A DNA stretch of 64,000 bases, taken from positions 806,001 through 870,000 of the forward strand of contig NZ_CP010945.1 of the NCBI RefSeq assembly GCF_000293885.2. The letters run 5' to 3'. The translations under genes and the position numbers were made by a program. The stretch comes from Pseudomonas fluorescens NCIMB 11764. GTDB lineage: Bacteria > Pseudomonadota > Gammaproteobacteria > Pseudomonadales > Pseudomonadaceae. The notes beneath the pieces were generated by a model. That model searched no databases, was not told where the DNA came from, and saw nothing but the letters and a program-made list of their open reading frames with translations. Of the stretch, positions 9,523 to 18,866 are shown in pieces (within the stretch, counting starts at the first letter, position 1; each line of letters opens with the position of its first letter).

Positions 9523-10182
9523 CTATTTCTTGGACGCGACCATCGCCATGAACGCTGGCATCGCCGCTTCCTTGTCCGCTGCGATCCGCTGCACGTTCGG
9601 GTTCTGCTCCAAACGCTCCAGCAGTGCCCGGGCCGCTGGCATTTCAGCCAACAAATCCAGGTCGAACAGCTTCTTCGCTACCGCACAGGCCAGCGGCACG
9701 CTGTACAGAAAGTACAGATCTGCAATGCTCAGGCTTCCGCCCGCGACATAGGGGGCAAACTTGCCGTGCCGTCCCAGCGAGGCAAAACCCAGCAGCAACT
9801 CAGCCTTGGTCTTGTCCTTGATCGCGTCCGGCACCTTCATGCCGAAGAATGCTTCGCCATAACAGGCGCGCCCCGGCAACTCGATGTACAGCTCGATTTC
9901 CTTGGCCAGTGCCAGGACCTGCGCCCGCTCGAAGGGATCGCCCGGCAGCAGCGGCGTACCTTTCTGGCTCTGCTCGATGTATTCGAGAATCACCGCGGTT
10001 TCATTGACGAAACCTTGCTCGACACCCAGCACCGGGACCTTGCCGCGCGGACTGATTGCCAATGCCTCGGGGCTCGTGCCCGCATAAAACGGTACTTCTT
10101 CGAACGGCAGACCTTTCTCCAGCAACGCCAGTTTCACCATGTTGTAGTAGTTACTGACGGAAAATCCATAAAGCTTCAGCAT
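9523..10182 (-). CDS. Glutathione S-transferase family protein
   Basis: A 219-aa soluble GST. The N-terminal thioredoxin-like domain (1-80) shows MLKLYGFSVSNYYNMVKLALLE, the cis-Pro segment GKVPVLGV and the glutathione-binding FVNETAVILEYIE; the C-terminal helical domain has the N-capping-box-like SIADLYFLYS. Such enzymes conjugate or reduce electrophiles with glutathione; the substrate is unknown. ATG 10182 has GGAGG upstream and the canonical family start, whereas upstream in-frame ATGs would add an unrelated tail. It is convergent with argH and divergent from the next small gene. Confidence 0.88.
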   Translation of the reverse strand: MLKLYGFSVSNYYNMVKLALLEKGLPFEEVPFYAGTSPEALAISPRGKVPVLGVEQGFVNETAVILEYIEQSQKGTPLLPGDPFERAQVLALAKEIELYIELPGRACYGEAFFGMKVPDAIKDKTKAELLLGFASLGRHGKFAPYVAGGSLSIADLYFLYSVPLACAVAKKLFDLDLLAEMPAARALLERLEQNPNVQRIAADKEAAMPAFMAMVASKK

Positions 10183-10307
10183 TACAAAGCCTCCAGGCCG
10201 TGCGGGGTGGGCAGTGCCTGCTTTATAGAACGCCAGGGCGTTTCTTGCCAGCAGCATCATGGCGCTGAATGCAGGTAAACTGACCGCCTTTCCTTGAGGA
10301 GCCTGCC

Positions 10308-10604
10308 ATGAGCGAGCCAACCCCCGACAACAACCAGGACGATATCGACGAAGAAGAATTCGCCGAAAACACCCTGGTCGAAGCCATCGAAAACCAGATC
10401 GAAAGCGACAATCCGCCTGCCGCCAAGGCCACCTTCAACAAGTTGACCCTGGTGGGTTACGAACGTGAAGAAATCCTCAACCTGATGGCCCACGTTCTGG
10501 CGGTGGAAATCGACGCGATCCTCGAAGAAGACCGCGCATTCAACACCGAATGGTACGAAGCGGCGCTGCGTGCCCTGCCAGAATTGCCGCCGGAAAAGAA
10601 GTAA
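10308..10604 (+). CDS. Small acidic conserved hypothetical protein
   Basis: A 98-aa, strongly acidic protein (many Asp/Glu in residues 1-30) with a predicted helical core (FNKLTLVGYEREEILNLMAHVLAVEIDAIL) and no Cys. The start ATG 10308 is preceded by GAGGAG at a good distance. I do not recognise a defined domain. The same kind of gene is found near argH in other Pseudomonas, so I take it as real. No signal peptide or membrane segment is seen, so it should be cytosolic. Confidence 0.75.
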   Translation: MSEPTPDNNQDDIDEEEFAENTLVEAIENQIESDNPPAAKATFNKLTLVGYEREEILNLMAHVLAVEIDAILEEDRAFNTEWYEAALRALPELPPEKK

Positions 10605-10630
10605 CCCTTCATTGCCGGATGGGGCTTTTG

Positions 10631-10721
10631 TGGCCAGGGACCTTGCTCCCGCTGGATCGCGCAGCGGCCCCAAAAGCTTTACGGCTGCTACACAGCCGAG
10701 CGGGAGCAAGCTCCCTCGCCA
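10631..10721. repeat. Paired REP palindrome
   Basis: The arms TGGCCAGGGACCTTGCTCCC (from 10631) and AGCGGGAGCAAGCTCCCTCG (to near 10721) form an imperfect inverted pair. It sits in the 350-base gap before the next gene; I see no gene in the rest of that gap, which has a C-rich stretch up to about 10860. Confidence 0.8.
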
Positions 10722-10954
10722 CAGTTAAGCCCCCCTCAGCAAGCTTCCCCTCAGCAACACCCCACACAATTTGTCACCCATCATTCCTGCCTTCCTCCAG
10801 CCCCTGACTACACTGGTACGCACCCCGCTGCCGCACCACCCGCCGGGGAATGCCTCCCAAGGTGAAAAACCCTGTCGCGAGCACTGGACATGCCGCACGA
10901 GTGGGATCACCTTAGGGGCGCTGTCGTCCAATTCCTAGAAAGTCTGGAGTCCTT

Positions 10955-11200
10955 ATGTCGCTTACCCCTGAGCTGGTTGCCGAACTGGAAATCCTCGCAC
11001 TCTTCAACCTGGACAGTTCCCAGGAAGGTTTGAAAATTCATCAGACCGCTGCCCCGAAAGCCATTGCTGCCGCTCAACGCCTCTTCGCAAAAGAACTGAT
11101 CGACCAGCCTGATGGCGGTTATCTGACCAGCCTGGGTCGAGACGCCGCGCAAAACATACAAACCGTCCTGACCATTCTGAGCGTCCCGGAAACCGCCTGA
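10955..11200 (+). CDS. TIGR02647-type small conserved protein
   Basis: An 81-aa protein starting MSLTPELVAELEILALFNLD, which matches the small family I know as TIGR02647, found in Pseudomonas and relatives. The middle (IHQTAAPKAIAAAQRLFAKELIDQPDGGYLTSLGRDAA) reads like a winged-helix-like fold with a beta hairpin, so nucleic-acid binding is possible but unproven. No signal peptide. It lies alone between the acidic protein gene and cyaA. The start follows the purine-rich GGAG in CTGGAGTCC. Confidence 0.7.
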   Translation: MSLTPELVAELEILALFNLDSSQEGLKIHQTAAPKAIAAAQRLFAKELIDQPDGGYLTSLGRDAAQNIQTVLTILSVPETA

Positions 11201-11394
11201 GCACCACCGCATCGCCCACGGAAACCCCTGCTACGGGATTTCCGCGGGCACACTTCGTTGCATGCCGTCGCCCAGCGATAAAAATCTGACGTCAAAAAAC
11301 AAAATCCGCTTAAACGTCCCGCGACCGAGGCGCTAAACTGCCCTTCATTCTGAGACCTCCCACGTCCGAGCCCTGCGAGCCGGTTTGAGCTGAC

Positions 11395-14238
11395 ATGACC
11401 CGCACCCATGAAATCCGCCCTGATCTGGACGAGGGGATCGACCGCAAGGTTCTCAGCCAGCTGCGCGCACGCTTTTTAAAACTCAACGAGGGCCGCATGG
11501 CCCGCGCCATGGAAGGGCTGTCGACCCGCCAGCAAGGGGTGTTGACCCTGCTGCCGCTGTTTTTCCACGTCAATCATCCGTTGTTGCCGGGTTACGTTTC
11601 GGGCAGCACGCCCGCCGGGCTATCGAACTTCGAGCCCGACGCCAATGCCCTCGCCGAAGCCCAACGCCTGACCCGATCGTTTTCCTACAAGCCGCGCCAC
11701 GGCAGCAATCCGCCGCGACCGATTCACGGCCTGTTTCTGATGGGCAGCCTCGGCACCCTCGCCCAGGCCGATCAGAGCGACATGGACGTCTGGGTCTGTC
11801 ACGCACGGGACTTGAGCGAAAGCGAACTCAACGAGCTGCGTAAAAAGTGCCAGCTGCTGGAAACCTGGGCCGCGAGCCAGGGCGCCGAAGCGCATTTCTT
11901 CCTGATCGACCCGGCGCGCTTCGTGCTCGGCGAGCGGGACAATCAACTGAGTTCGGAAGACTGCGGCACCACCCAGCACTACCTGCTGCTGGACGAGTTC
12001 TATCGCACCGCCATCTGGCTGGCCGGACGCACGCCGATCTGGTGGCTGGTGCCGGTTTACGAAGAGGCCGCCTACGACCGCTACACCCACGCGTTGCTCT
12101 CCAAGCGGTTTATCCGCGCGGACGAAACCCTTGATCTGGGACACCTGGCGTACATCCCCCCCGGCGAATTCATCGGTGCAGGACTCTGGCAGTTGTTCAA
12201 GGGTATCGAGTCCCCCTACAAGTCGGTGCTCAAGCTGTTGCTGACCGAGGTCTACGCCAGCGAACACCCCAGGGTTCAGTGCCTGAGCCTGCGATTCAAG
12301 CAAGCTGTGTTCGCCAATCGGCTCGACCTCGACGAGCTGGATCCGTACGTCGTGGTCTACCGGCGCATCGAGGAATACCTCACTGCCCGTGGTGAACCGG
12401 AGCGTCTGGAGCTGGTGCGCCGTGCGCTGTACCTGAAGGTCAACCGCAAACTCACCGGCAGCAGTCGCACCCAGAGCTGGCAGCGTTCGTTGCTTGAACG
12501 CCTGGCCCACGAGTGGCACTGGGATCATCGTCAACTGGCCCTGCTCGACAGCCGCAGTCAGTGGAAAGTCCGCCAGGTCAGCACTGAGCGCCGGGCGTTG
12601 GTCAACGAACTGAATTACAGCTACCGCTTCCTGACCGAGTTCGCCCGCAGCGAACAAACCGTCAGCCTGATCAACAAGCGCGACCTCAACGTGCTGGGCC
12701 GGCGCCTGTACGCGGCGTTCGAGCGCAAGGCGGACAAGGTCGAATTTATCAACCCCGGCATCGCCCCGGACCTGGCCGAAGACACACTGACCCTGGTGCA
12801 CGCGCCCAACAAGAAAGAATCGGGGCAAACCCAGTGGGGCTTGTACAACGGCAGCCTGACCGCCCACGAGTGGGAGCACTTCGCGCCGATCAAGCGCAGC
12901 CGTCAACTGCTGGAACTGCTGACCTGGTGCCATCGCAACGGCGTCATCGACAGCAGCACCCGACTGGCGTTGCATCCCGGCGAGAGCGACCTGAGCGAGT
13001 TCGAACTGTTCAACCTGCTCGGCAGCCTGCAACAGAGCATCGCCCTGCCGCTGCCCACCGTCGCCGAAGAACCCTTGTTGCGCGCCAGCGTGCCGACCGA
13101 GGTGCTGATTCTGGTGAACGTCGGTGTTGACCCGCTCAAGCATCACCGCGACCTGAACATTCTGATGACCACCGAGCGCACCGACTCTCTGAGTTACGCC
13201 GGGGTTCGGGAAAACCTGGTACTGACCCTCGATCAGGTCACGCTCAACAGCTGGAATGAAGTGCTGGTCAATCGCTTTGACGGCCCTCACGCCCTGCTCG
13301 ACTGCCTGCGCGATTACCTCAATAACCTGCCAAGCGGACCGCGACAGCCAAAATTGCGCGTGCGTTGCTTCTGCCATAACCGCGCGCAATTTATCGCGCA
13401 GCGGGTCGAAGAAGTGATCGACACCGCGCAGAACCTGCTGCTGAGCAAACTCAATCATCGCTACCTGATTCAGGTCCAGCAGCATTACCACGTGCTGGAA
13501 CTGGTGCCAGGGCAGGTCAATCACGTCGCCCTCGCCACCCTGCCGGCACTGTTCGATTACCTGGGCGAAGAACTGGCAAGCTACAGCCCGCTGCACCTGG
13601 ACCCGATGGCGCTGGAAGATCAGGACCTGGCGCTGATTCTGCCCATGGGCCAGCCAGACTGTATTCAGGTGTTCTACCGGATTCACGACAACCAGGCCGA
13701 TCTGTACGTGATGGATGAATTCAACGCCTTGTGGCAGCAGCGTTTGCCCTATCACGACGAACAAAGCCTGCTCGTGCCGTTGCAACGCTTCCTGCAATCG
13801 ATCCAGTACCGGCGCGATGCCTTGCTGCCGATGGACGCTGCCCAGCCATTGAGCCTGGACACGCTGTATTACCAACTATTGCCATCCGGCCCTGGGCGAG
13901 CCCGCCGGGTCGAGCCCAAAACCCCGCCGCAAACCCCGGTCAACAAACCGTTCTACGACGTGCAGGCAATCGTCGGCAAAGCCGCACCGGGCGAAGTGCA
14001 CGTCACGTTGTATTGCAATCAGCGGGAATTTTCAGAGCTGGAGCATGGCGAGCAACTGTTCAGTGTGGTCGCCCGGGAAATTGTCGAACAGCGCCGCGAG
14101 ACCGAACGCTATCGCTGCTACATCACCGACCTGGACCTCTCGGGCCTGCTCGGTGATGGTCAGAGTTCAAGCAATTTGTATTTGCGCTACAAGGCCGATC
14201 TGGAGCGCGCACTGAACGACGCGCTCGAGTTGGTCTGA
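11395..14238 (+). CDS. cyaA: Class I adenylate cyclase
   Basis: A 947-aa class I (enterobacterial-type) adenylate cyclase, which makes cyclic AMP from ATP. The N-terminal catalytic domain has the nucleotidyltransferase-like motif HGLFLMGSLGTLAQADQSDM ending in D129 and D131 (G117, S118 in the glycine loop). The long C-terminal half is the regulatory region. The length is normal for Pseudomonas CyaA. It works with the receptor protein Vfr/Crp, which is not in this window. The start ATG 11395 follows GAGCTGAC, a weak ribosome site; no better start is close. It converges with rnk, leaving only eight bases between the stops. Confidence 0.95.
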   Translation: MTRTHEIRPDLDEGIDRKVLSQLRARFLKLNEGRMARAMEGLSTRQQGVLTLLPLFFHVNHPLLPGYVSGSTPAGLSNFEPDANALAEAQRLTRSFSYKPRHGSNPPRPIHGLFLMGSLGTLAQADQSDMDVWVCHARDLSESELNELRKKCQLLETWAASQGAEAHFFLIDPARFVLGERDNQLSSEDCGTTQHYLLLDEFYRTAIWLAGRTPIWWLVPVYEEAAYDRYTHALLSKRFIRADETLDLGHLAYIPPGEFIGAGLWQLFKGIESPYKSVLKLLLTEVYASEHPRVQCLSLRFKQAVFANRLDLDELDPYVVVYRRIEEYLTARGEPERLELVRRALYLKVNRKLTGSSRTQSWQRSLLERLAHEWHWDHRQLALLDSRSQWKVRQVSTERRALVNELNYSYRFLTEFARSEQTVSLINKRDLNVLGRRLYAAFERKADKVEFINPGIAPDLAEDTLTLVHAPNKKESGQTQWGLYNGSLTAHEWEHFAPIKRSRQLLELLTWCHRNGVIDSSTRLALHPGESDLSEFELFNLLGSLQQSIALPLPTVAEEPLLRASVPTEVLILVNVGVDPLKHHRDLNILMTTERTDSLSYAGVRENLVLTLDQVTLNSWNEVLVNRFDGPHALLDCLRDYLNNLPSGPRQPKLRVRCFCHNRAQFIAQRVEEVIDTAQNLLLSKLNHRYLIQVQQHYHVLELVPGQVNHVALATLPALFDYLGEELASYSPLHLDPMALEDQDLALILPMGQPDCIQVFYRIHDNQADLYVMDEFNALWQQRLPYHDEQSLLVPLQRFLQSIQYRRDALLPMDAAQPLSLDTLYYQLLPSGPGRARRVEPKTPPQTPVNKPFYDVQAIVGKAAPGEVHVTLYCNQREFSELEHGEQLFSVVAREIVEQRRETERYRCYITDLDLSGLLGDGQSSSNLYLRYKADLERALNDALELV

Positions 14239-14246
14239 AGAAAAGC

Positions 14247-14657
14247 TTATTCCGGGAAGTCGCCGCCATGGGCGGGCTGCGATTCGACTGCCAGCAGGGT
14301 CAGTTTCAGAGTCTTGCCGCCAGGTGCCGGCCAGTCGATGTGCTGGCCGACCTTCAGGCCCAGCAGTGCGCTGCCGACAGGCGCCAGAATGGAGATCTTG
14401 CCTTCGTCAGCGTTGGCATCCTTTGGATACACCAACGTCAGGTGATAGTCCTTGCCGCTGCTTTCTTCACGGCAATGCACACGGGAATTCATGGTCACGA
14501 CATCGGCGGGCACTTCATCGTGACCGACCAGCGTATCGGCGCGATCCAGTTCGGTTTGCAGCGCGATAACGCCCGGCAGCGTGTCGTCCAGGCTGTCGAT
14601 CAGGCGTTCCAGACGCTGAACGTCCAGACGAGTAAGGGTGATGGAAGGTGCGGTCAT
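14247..14657 (-). CDS. rnk: Rnk, nucleoside diphosphate kinase regulator (GreA/GreB-like)
   Basis: A 136-aa protein with a short N-terminal helical pair (Rnk_N, 1-45) and a C-terminal FKBP-like GreA/GreB C-domain (about 55-133; ISILAPVGSALLGLKVGQHIDWPAPGG). Rnk binds RNA polymerase near the secondary channel in E. coli and was first found as a regulator of nucleoside diphosphate kinase. Its shortened coiled coil lacks the acidic tip that Gre factors use for transcript cleavage. ATG 14657 is chosen as it gives MTAPSITLTRLDVQRLERLI; upstream in-frame extensions run into a terminator and a REP. Confidence 0.9.
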   Translation of the reverse strand: MTAPSITLTRLDVQRLERLIDSLDDTLPGVIALQTELDRADTLVGHDEVPADVVTMNSRVHCREESSGKDYHLTLVYPKDANADEGKISILAPVGSALLGLKVGQHIDWPAPGGKTLKLTLLAVESQPAHGGDFPE

Positions 14658-14694
14658 GATAGAGGCAGACTCCTTTCTTCTGCACAGAAAAAGC

Positions 14695-14723
14695 AAAACC
14701 CCGCCAGAAAAAGGCGGGGTTTT
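14695..14723 (-). terminator. Rho-independent terminator between DUF1289 gene and rnk
   Basis: The perfect stem AAAACCCCGCC / GGCGGGGTTTT has a seven-base loop. On the minus strand it lies downstream of cyaY and the DUF1289 gene and about 40 bases before rnk, so it should isolate rnk from read-through. Confidence 0.85.
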
Positions 14724-14833
14724 CACGAACCTCGATGGGTTGAGGCGTTTCTGGACACTATCACAGCTCAAAAAATATACAAGTGAGGGGCGACCACAGC
14801 CTGGCGCAGACTTTGGGAGAGGAGGCTTACGTG

Positions 14834-14924
14834 TGGCGAGGGAGCTTGCTCCCGTTCGGCTGCGCAGCAGTCGTAAGCTTTCCGGGGCAGCTTCGCAGCC
14901 CAGCGGGAGCAAGCTCCCTCGCCA
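14834..14924. repeat. Paired REP palindrome
   Basis: The arms TGGCGAGGGAGCTTGCTCCC and its complement flank a loop that itself contains the small inverted repeat CTGCGCAGCAG. It is directly downstream of the DUF1289 gene. Confidence 0.85.
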
Positions 14925-14933
14925 CAAAAGCCC

Positions 14934-15152
14934 TTATGCCAGGGCTTTGCGCTGAACGGCCTGCGCGCAGATGACTCGCCGACGATCATCATCCGCCGAG
15001 CGCCATTCGCGGATGTCTTCGACATGGCGAAAACACCCCAGGCAGACCTTCTGTTCATCCAGCCGACACACGCCGCTGCACGGCGAGGGCACCGCCGGGC
15101 TGACATTGCTGTAAAGCGGCTTTGGCGGACGAGCGGGGGCAGGCTCAGTCAC
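14934..15152 (-). CDS. DUF1289 small cysteine-containing protein
   Basis: A 72-aa protein with the DUF1289 core PSPCSGVCRLDEQKVCLGCFR (C25, C29, C37, C40 spacing suggests metal binding) followed by EIREWRSADDDRRR. The function is not known; a metal-binding or Fe-S-related role is inferred from the four cysteines. The most likely start is GTG 15152, five bases past the cyaY stop; no ATG is available without overrunning cyaY in another frame. It forms a two-gene unit with cyaY on the minus strand and ends just before a REP and terminator. Confidence 0.82.
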   Translation of the reverse strand: MTEPAPARPPKPLYSNVSPAVPSPCSGVCRLDEQKVCLGCFRHVEDIREWRSADDDRRRVICAQAVQRKALA

Positions 15153-15156
15153 GATC

Positions 15157-15489
15157 TCACAGACCTTCGAAATCGAATTCAGCGCCGGCCTGTTGCTTGA
15201 CGATGCGCTCAAGCATCTCGCCGAGCTGCTCTTCGCTCTTGTCGCACATCCAGCGCTCGCTCTCTTCGTCGTAGTCGAAGTGGAAGCCACCCGATACCGC
15301 CGCCAGCCACAGCTGACGCAGGGGCTCCTGGCGGCTGAAGATCAACTGGCTGCCATTTTCGAACTTGACGGTGAGCACACCGGCCGAGCTCTCCAGATCG
15401 ATATCCAGGTCGCTCTCATCGAAAATATCCTCCAGCGATTGCTGGGTAGCATCGACCAGATCGTGGAAACGGGCTTCGGTCAAACTCAT
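15157..15489 (-). CDS. cyaY: Frataxin-like iron donor CyaY
   Basis: A 110-aa frataxin homologue, an iron-binding modulator of Fe-S cluster assembly that interacts with IscS. The N-terminal helix carries the acidic ridge (EARFHDLVDATQQSLEDIFDESDLDID), followed by the beta-sheet segment LTVKFENGSQLIFSRQEPLRQLWLA and the FHFDYDEESERW segment. The length is normal. It is divergent from lptM-lysA, with a 370-base gap that includes a large palindrome. It is followed closely by the DUF1289 gene. Confidence 0.93.
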   Translation of the reverse strand: MSLTEARFHDLVDATQQSLEDIFDESDLDIDLESSAGVLTVKFENGSQLIFSRQEPLRQLWLAAVSGGFHFDYDEESERWMCDKSEEQLGEMLERIVKQQAGAEFDFEGL

Positions 15490-15602
15490 TGCGGCAACCT
15501 CAAAAAGTGTCTGTTCACGCTCAAGCGCCGCAAGATACGGGCGAGCCCCAGTGATTGCAAAGAATAACGACCCAGCACCGATTTAGGTACATCAAACACC
15601 GC

Positions 15603-15749
15603 CCCTGTGGGAGCGGGCCTGTGGTGAGGGGATTTATCCCCGTTCGACTGCGCAGCAGTCGCAAGCACTCCCGATTAGCGAACTGCTGGGGCTGCTGCGC
15701 AACCCAACGGGGATAAATCCCCTCACCACAAAGGTTCGCTCCCACAGGG
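15603..15749. repeat. Nested palindrome: one REP pair inside another
   Basis: The outer arms CCCTGTGGGAGCG (15603) and CGCTCCCACAGGG (to 15749) enclose perfect 24-bp inner arms starting GTGGTGAGGGGATTTATCCC at 15621 and closing at 15729. The loop carries another small inverted repeat (CTGCGCAGCAG). It fills the middle of the 370-base gap between cyaY and lptM; the rest (15750-15858) should hold the lptM-lysA promoter. Confidence 0.85.
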
Positions 15750-15858
15750 ATTGCACCTAACTGGCCAAGCCCCGCCGGACGGGAGCCCGGTCGCATAGGC
15801 AAGCTGCCGGGTGGCCGGTATACTCCGGCGCAATTAACGCATTTTCAAGGATTTCGCC

Positions 15859-16032
15859 ATGAAGCGCCTGATCTCTTCCCTTGCTGCGCTCGTCGCGGTT
15901 GCCTGTCTTGTGTCGGCCTGTGGTCAAAAAGGCCCGCTGTACCTGCCCGACGAAAACCAGGACCCGGCCGAGCAGGCGCAGTCCTCGCAAAAGCAGCCGT
16001 CGAAGGCACACAAGCACGACGTCTACCAATAA
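15859..16032 (+). CDS. lptM: LptM-type small lipoprotein (LPS translocon maturation chaperone)
   Basis: A 57-aa lipoprotein, too short for a typical length filter. The signal sequence [20 protein letters not shown] precedes a lipobox cysteine, then GQKGPLYLP, the conserved start of the mature LptM (YifL/LppL) peptide, and a polar Gln/Lys/His-rich tail. LptM is known to help the outer-membrane LPS translocon LptDE reach its oxidised, active form. It is the first gene of the lysA-dapF-xerC operon, ten bases before lysA, as in many gammaproteobacteria. Confidence 0.9.
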   Translation: MKRLISSLAALVAVACLVSACGQKGPLYLPDENQDPAEQAQSSQKQPSKAHKHDVYQ

Positions 16033-16042
16033 GGGAACCGCC

Positions 16043-17290
16043 ATGGACGCTTTTAACTACCGTGACGGTGAGCTGTTCGCGGAAGGGGTTGCCCTGTCCG
16101 CCATCGCCGAACGCTTTGGCACACCGACCTACGTCTACTCCCGCGCCCACATCGAAGCCCAGTACCTGGCGTTCGCCGATGCGCTGGCCGGCATGCCGCA
16201 CCTGGTCTGCTTCGCGGTCAAGGCCAACTCCAACCTGGGTGTCCTGAATGTCCTGGCGCGTCTGGGCGCCGGTTTTGACATCGTCTCCCGTGGCGAGCTG
16301 GAACGCGTTCTGGCCGCCGGCGGCAGCCCCGACAAGATCGTGTTCTCCGGTGTCGGCAAGACCCGTGACGACATGCGCCGCGCCCTGGAAGTCGGCGTGC
16401 ACTGCTTCAACGTCGAATCCACCGACGAGCTGGAGCGCCTGCAAGTGGTCGCCGCCGAGCTGGGCGTTCGCGCCCCGATCTCGCTGCGCGTGAACCCGGA
16501 CGTCGATGCTGGCACCCACCCGTACATTTCCACCGGTCTCAAAGAGAACAAGTTCGGCATCGCCATTGCCGACGCCGAAGACGTGTACATCCGCGCCGCG
16601 CAACTGCCGAACCTCGAAGTGGTCGGCGTCGATTGCCACATCGGTTCGCAACTGACCACCCTGCCGCCATTCATCGACGCCCTGGACCGCCTGCTGGGCC
16701 TGGTCGACCGCCTCGGCGATTGCGGCATTTACCTGCGCCACATCGATCTCGGTGGTGGTTTGGGCGTGCGTTATCGCGATGAAGAGCCGCCACTGGCTGC
16801 CGACTACATCAAAGCCGTGCGCGAGCGTCTCGACGGCCGCGACCTGGCGCTGGTGTTCGAACCGGGCCGCTTCATCGTCGCCAATGCCGGCGTGCTGCTG
16901 ACCCAGGTCGAGTACCTCAAGCACACCGAACACAAAGATTTCGCCATCGTCGACGCGGCCATGAACGACCTGATCCGTCCGGCGCTGTATCAAGCCTGGA
17001 TGGACGTCACCGCCGTGCGCCCCCGTCAAACCGCAGCACGTGCCTATGACATCGTCGGGCCGATCTGCGAGACCGGCGATTTCCTGGCCAAGGATCGTGA
17101 GCTGGCCCTGGAAGAAGGCGACCTGCTGGCCGTGCATTCGGCCGGTGCTTATGGGTTTGTCATGAGTTCCAACTACAACACCCGCGGCCGTGCCGCCGAA
17201 GTGTTGGTGGACGGTGATCAGGCAGTTGAAGTGCGTCGCCGTGAGACGGTAGCCGAGTTGTTTGCTGGCGAAAGCCTGCTGCCGGAGTAA
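16043..17290 (+). CDS. lysA: Diaminopimelate decarboxylase
   Basis: A 415-aa PLP enzyme (fold type III) that decarboxylates meso-diaminopimelate to lysine, the last step of lysine synthesis. The PLP lysine is K60 in CFAVKANSN, with the phosphate-binding [12 protein letters not shown] region and the C-terminal GPICETGD motif that supplies the substrate-site cysteine. ATG 16043 follows GGGAACC and gives the normal start [16 protein letters not shown]. The open frame extends upstream into lptM only as an antiphase run. dapF, which makes its substrate, follows by four bases. Confidence 0.96.
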   Translation: MDAFNYRDGELFAEGVALSAIAERFGTPTYVYSRAHIEAQYLAFADALAGMPHLVCFAVKANSNLGVLNVLARLGAGFDIVSRGELERVLAAGGSPDKIVFSGVGKTRDDMRRALEVGVHCFNVESTDELERLQVVAAELGVRAPISLRVNPDVDAGTHPYISTGLKENKFGIAIADAEDVYIRAAQLPNLEVVGVDCHIGSQLTTLPPFIDALDRLLGLVDRLGDCGIYLRHIDLGGGLGVRYRDEEPPLAADYIKAVRERLDGRDLALVFEPGRFIVANAGVLLTQVEYLKHTEHKDFAIVDAAMNDLIRPALYQAWMDVTAVRPRQTAARAYDIVGPICETGDFLAKDRELALEEGDLLAVHSAGAYGFVMSSNYNTRGRAAEVLVDGDQAVEVRRRETVAELFAGESLLPE

Positions 17291-17294
17291 AACC

Positions 17295-18125
17295 ATGCTG
17301 CTGCGTTTTACCAAGATGCACGGCCTGGGCAATGACTTCATGGTCCTCGACCTGGTCAGCCAGCACGCGCACATCCTGCCCAAGCATGCCAAGCAATGGG
17401 GCGACCGGCACACCGGCATCGGTTTCGACCAGTTGCTGATCGTCGAAGCGCCGAGCAACCCTGACGTGGATTTCCGCTATCGGATCTTCAACTCCGACGG
17501 CTCCGAAGTGGAACAGTGCGGCAACGGTGCGCGCTGTTTCGCCCGTTTTGTGCTCGACAAGCGCCTGACCGCAAAACGGCAGATTCGCGTCGAAACCAAA
17601 AGTGGCATTATCGAGCTGGATATCCGCAGCGACGGCCAGATCAGCGTCGACATGGGCGCACCGCGCCTGGTGCCGGCCGACATACCGTTCGTTGCCGACA
17701 GTCAGGCGCTGAGCTACTCGCTCGACGTCGACGGCGCAGCCGTTGAACTGGCCGCCGTGTCGATGGGCAACCCGCATGCGGTGTTGCGCGTCACGGATAT
17801 CAACAACGCACCGGTGCATGAACTGGGGCCGAAAATCGAACATCACCCGCGCTTTCCTGCGCGGGTCAATGTCGGTTTTCTCCAGGTCATCGACCGGAAC
17901 CGCGCGCAGTTGCGCGTCTGGGAACGCGGTGCCGGGGAAACCCAGGCCTGCGGCACCGGCGCTTGTGCTGCTGCGGTGGCCGCGATCAGCCAGGGGTGGA
18001 TGGATTCGCCGCTATTGATCGACCTGCCCGGCGGGCGTCTGTCCATTGAATGGGCAGGCCCAGGCCAACCGGTGTTGATGACCGGTCCGGCAGTCCGTGT
18101 TTACGAAGGACAAGTACGTCTTTGA
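17295..18125 (+). CDS. dapF: Diaminopimelate epimerase
   Basis: A 276-aa cofactor-independent epimerase that converts LL- to meso-diaminopimelate for peptidoglycan and lysine. The two catalytic cysteines are C75 in [12 protein letters not shown] and C219 in QACGTGAC, in the two mirrored half-domains. ATG 17295, four bases after the lysA stop, gives the canonical [15 protein letters not shown]. The gene is coupled to lysA upstream and to the DUF484 gene 13 bases downstream. Confidence 0.97.
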   Translation: MLLRFTKMHGLGNDFMVLDLVSQHAHILPKHAKQWGDRHTGIGFDQLLIVEAPSNPDVDFRYRIFNSDGSEVEQCGNGARCFARFVLDKRLTAKRQIRVETKSGIIELDIRSDGQISVDMGAPRLVPADIPFVADSQALSYSLDVDGAAVELAAVSMGNPHAVLRVTDINNAPVHELGPKIEHHPRFPARVNVGFLQVIDRNRAQLRVWERGAGETQACGTGACAAAVAAISQGWMDSPLLIDLPGGRLSIEWAGPGQPVLMTGPAVRVYEGQVRL

Positions 18126-18138
18126 GTGAGTCAAACCC

Positions 18139-18864
18139 ATGACCGACAAGCCCCAGGTTCCCGCCCGACAGCCCGACGAATCCCCTTCCGAAAGCCTTGA
18201 GGCGGCGGCGATTGCCGCGTACCTGGAGGCTCATCCGGACTTCTTCGTCGAGCACGAAGAATTACTCCCGGCCATGCGCATTCCGCACCAGCGTGGCGAC
18301 ACCATCTCGCTGGTCGAGCGCCAGATGACCATCCTGCGCGATCGCAACATCGAATTGCGCCATCGCCTCTCGCACTTGATGGACGTGGCCCGCGACAACG
18401 ACCGCCTGTTCGACAAGACACGCCGCCTGATTCTCGCTTTGATGGACGCCAGCAGCCTGGAAGACGTGGTGATCAGCGTCGAAGACAGCCTGCGCCAGGA
18501 CTTTCAGGTGCCTTTTGTCAGCCTGATCCTGCTGGGTGACAACCCGATGCCGGTCGGCCGCTGGGTGACCCACGCCGATGCGCAAACCGCCATTGGTGGT
18601 TTGCTCTCGGAAGACAAAAGTGTCAGCGGCAGCCTGCGCGAGCATGAACTGGACTTCCTGTTCGGTGAAGAGCAGCGCAAGCAGATTGGCTCCACCGCCG
18701 TCGTCGCCATCAGCCATCAAGGCATCCACGGCGTGCTGGCCATCGCCAGCCGTGATCCGCAGCACTACAAAAGCTCGGTGGGCACGCTGTTCCTGAGCTA
18801 CATCGCCGAAGTCATGGGCCGCGTGCTGCCACGGGTCAACAACTCCCTTCGCTCGGTACGCTGA
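18139..18864 (+). CDS. DUF484 family protein (GAF-like fold)
   Basis: A 241-aa DUF484 protein, typically encoded between dapF and xerC. The N-terminus has the family segment [20 protein letters not shown], followed by a coiled coil (about 55-95, [20 protein letters not shown]) and a C-terminal GAF-like domain (about 100-235). GAF-like domains bind small ligands, but none is known for this family. It overlaps the operon closely: its stop lies two bases before the xerC GTG. No membrane segment is seen. Confidence 0.9.
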   Translation: MTDKPQVPARQPDESPSESLEAAAIAAYLEAHPDFFVEHEELLPAMRIPHQRGDTISLVERQMTILRDRNIELRHRLSHLMDVARDNDRLFDKTRRLILALMDASSLEDVVISVEDSLRQDFQVPFVSLILLGDNPMPVGRWVTHADAQTAIGGLLSEDKSVSGSLREHELDFLFGEEQRKQIGSTAVVAISHQGIHGVLAIASRDPQHYKSSVGTLFLSYIAEVMGRVLPRVNNSLRSVR

Positions 18865-18866
18865 TC

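Noticed and set aside
11620..13875. 751-codon minus-strand frame opposite cyaA
   Set aside because: It is antisense to a full-length, motif-complete cyaA, lacks any family signature and reflects the high GC of the third codon positions.
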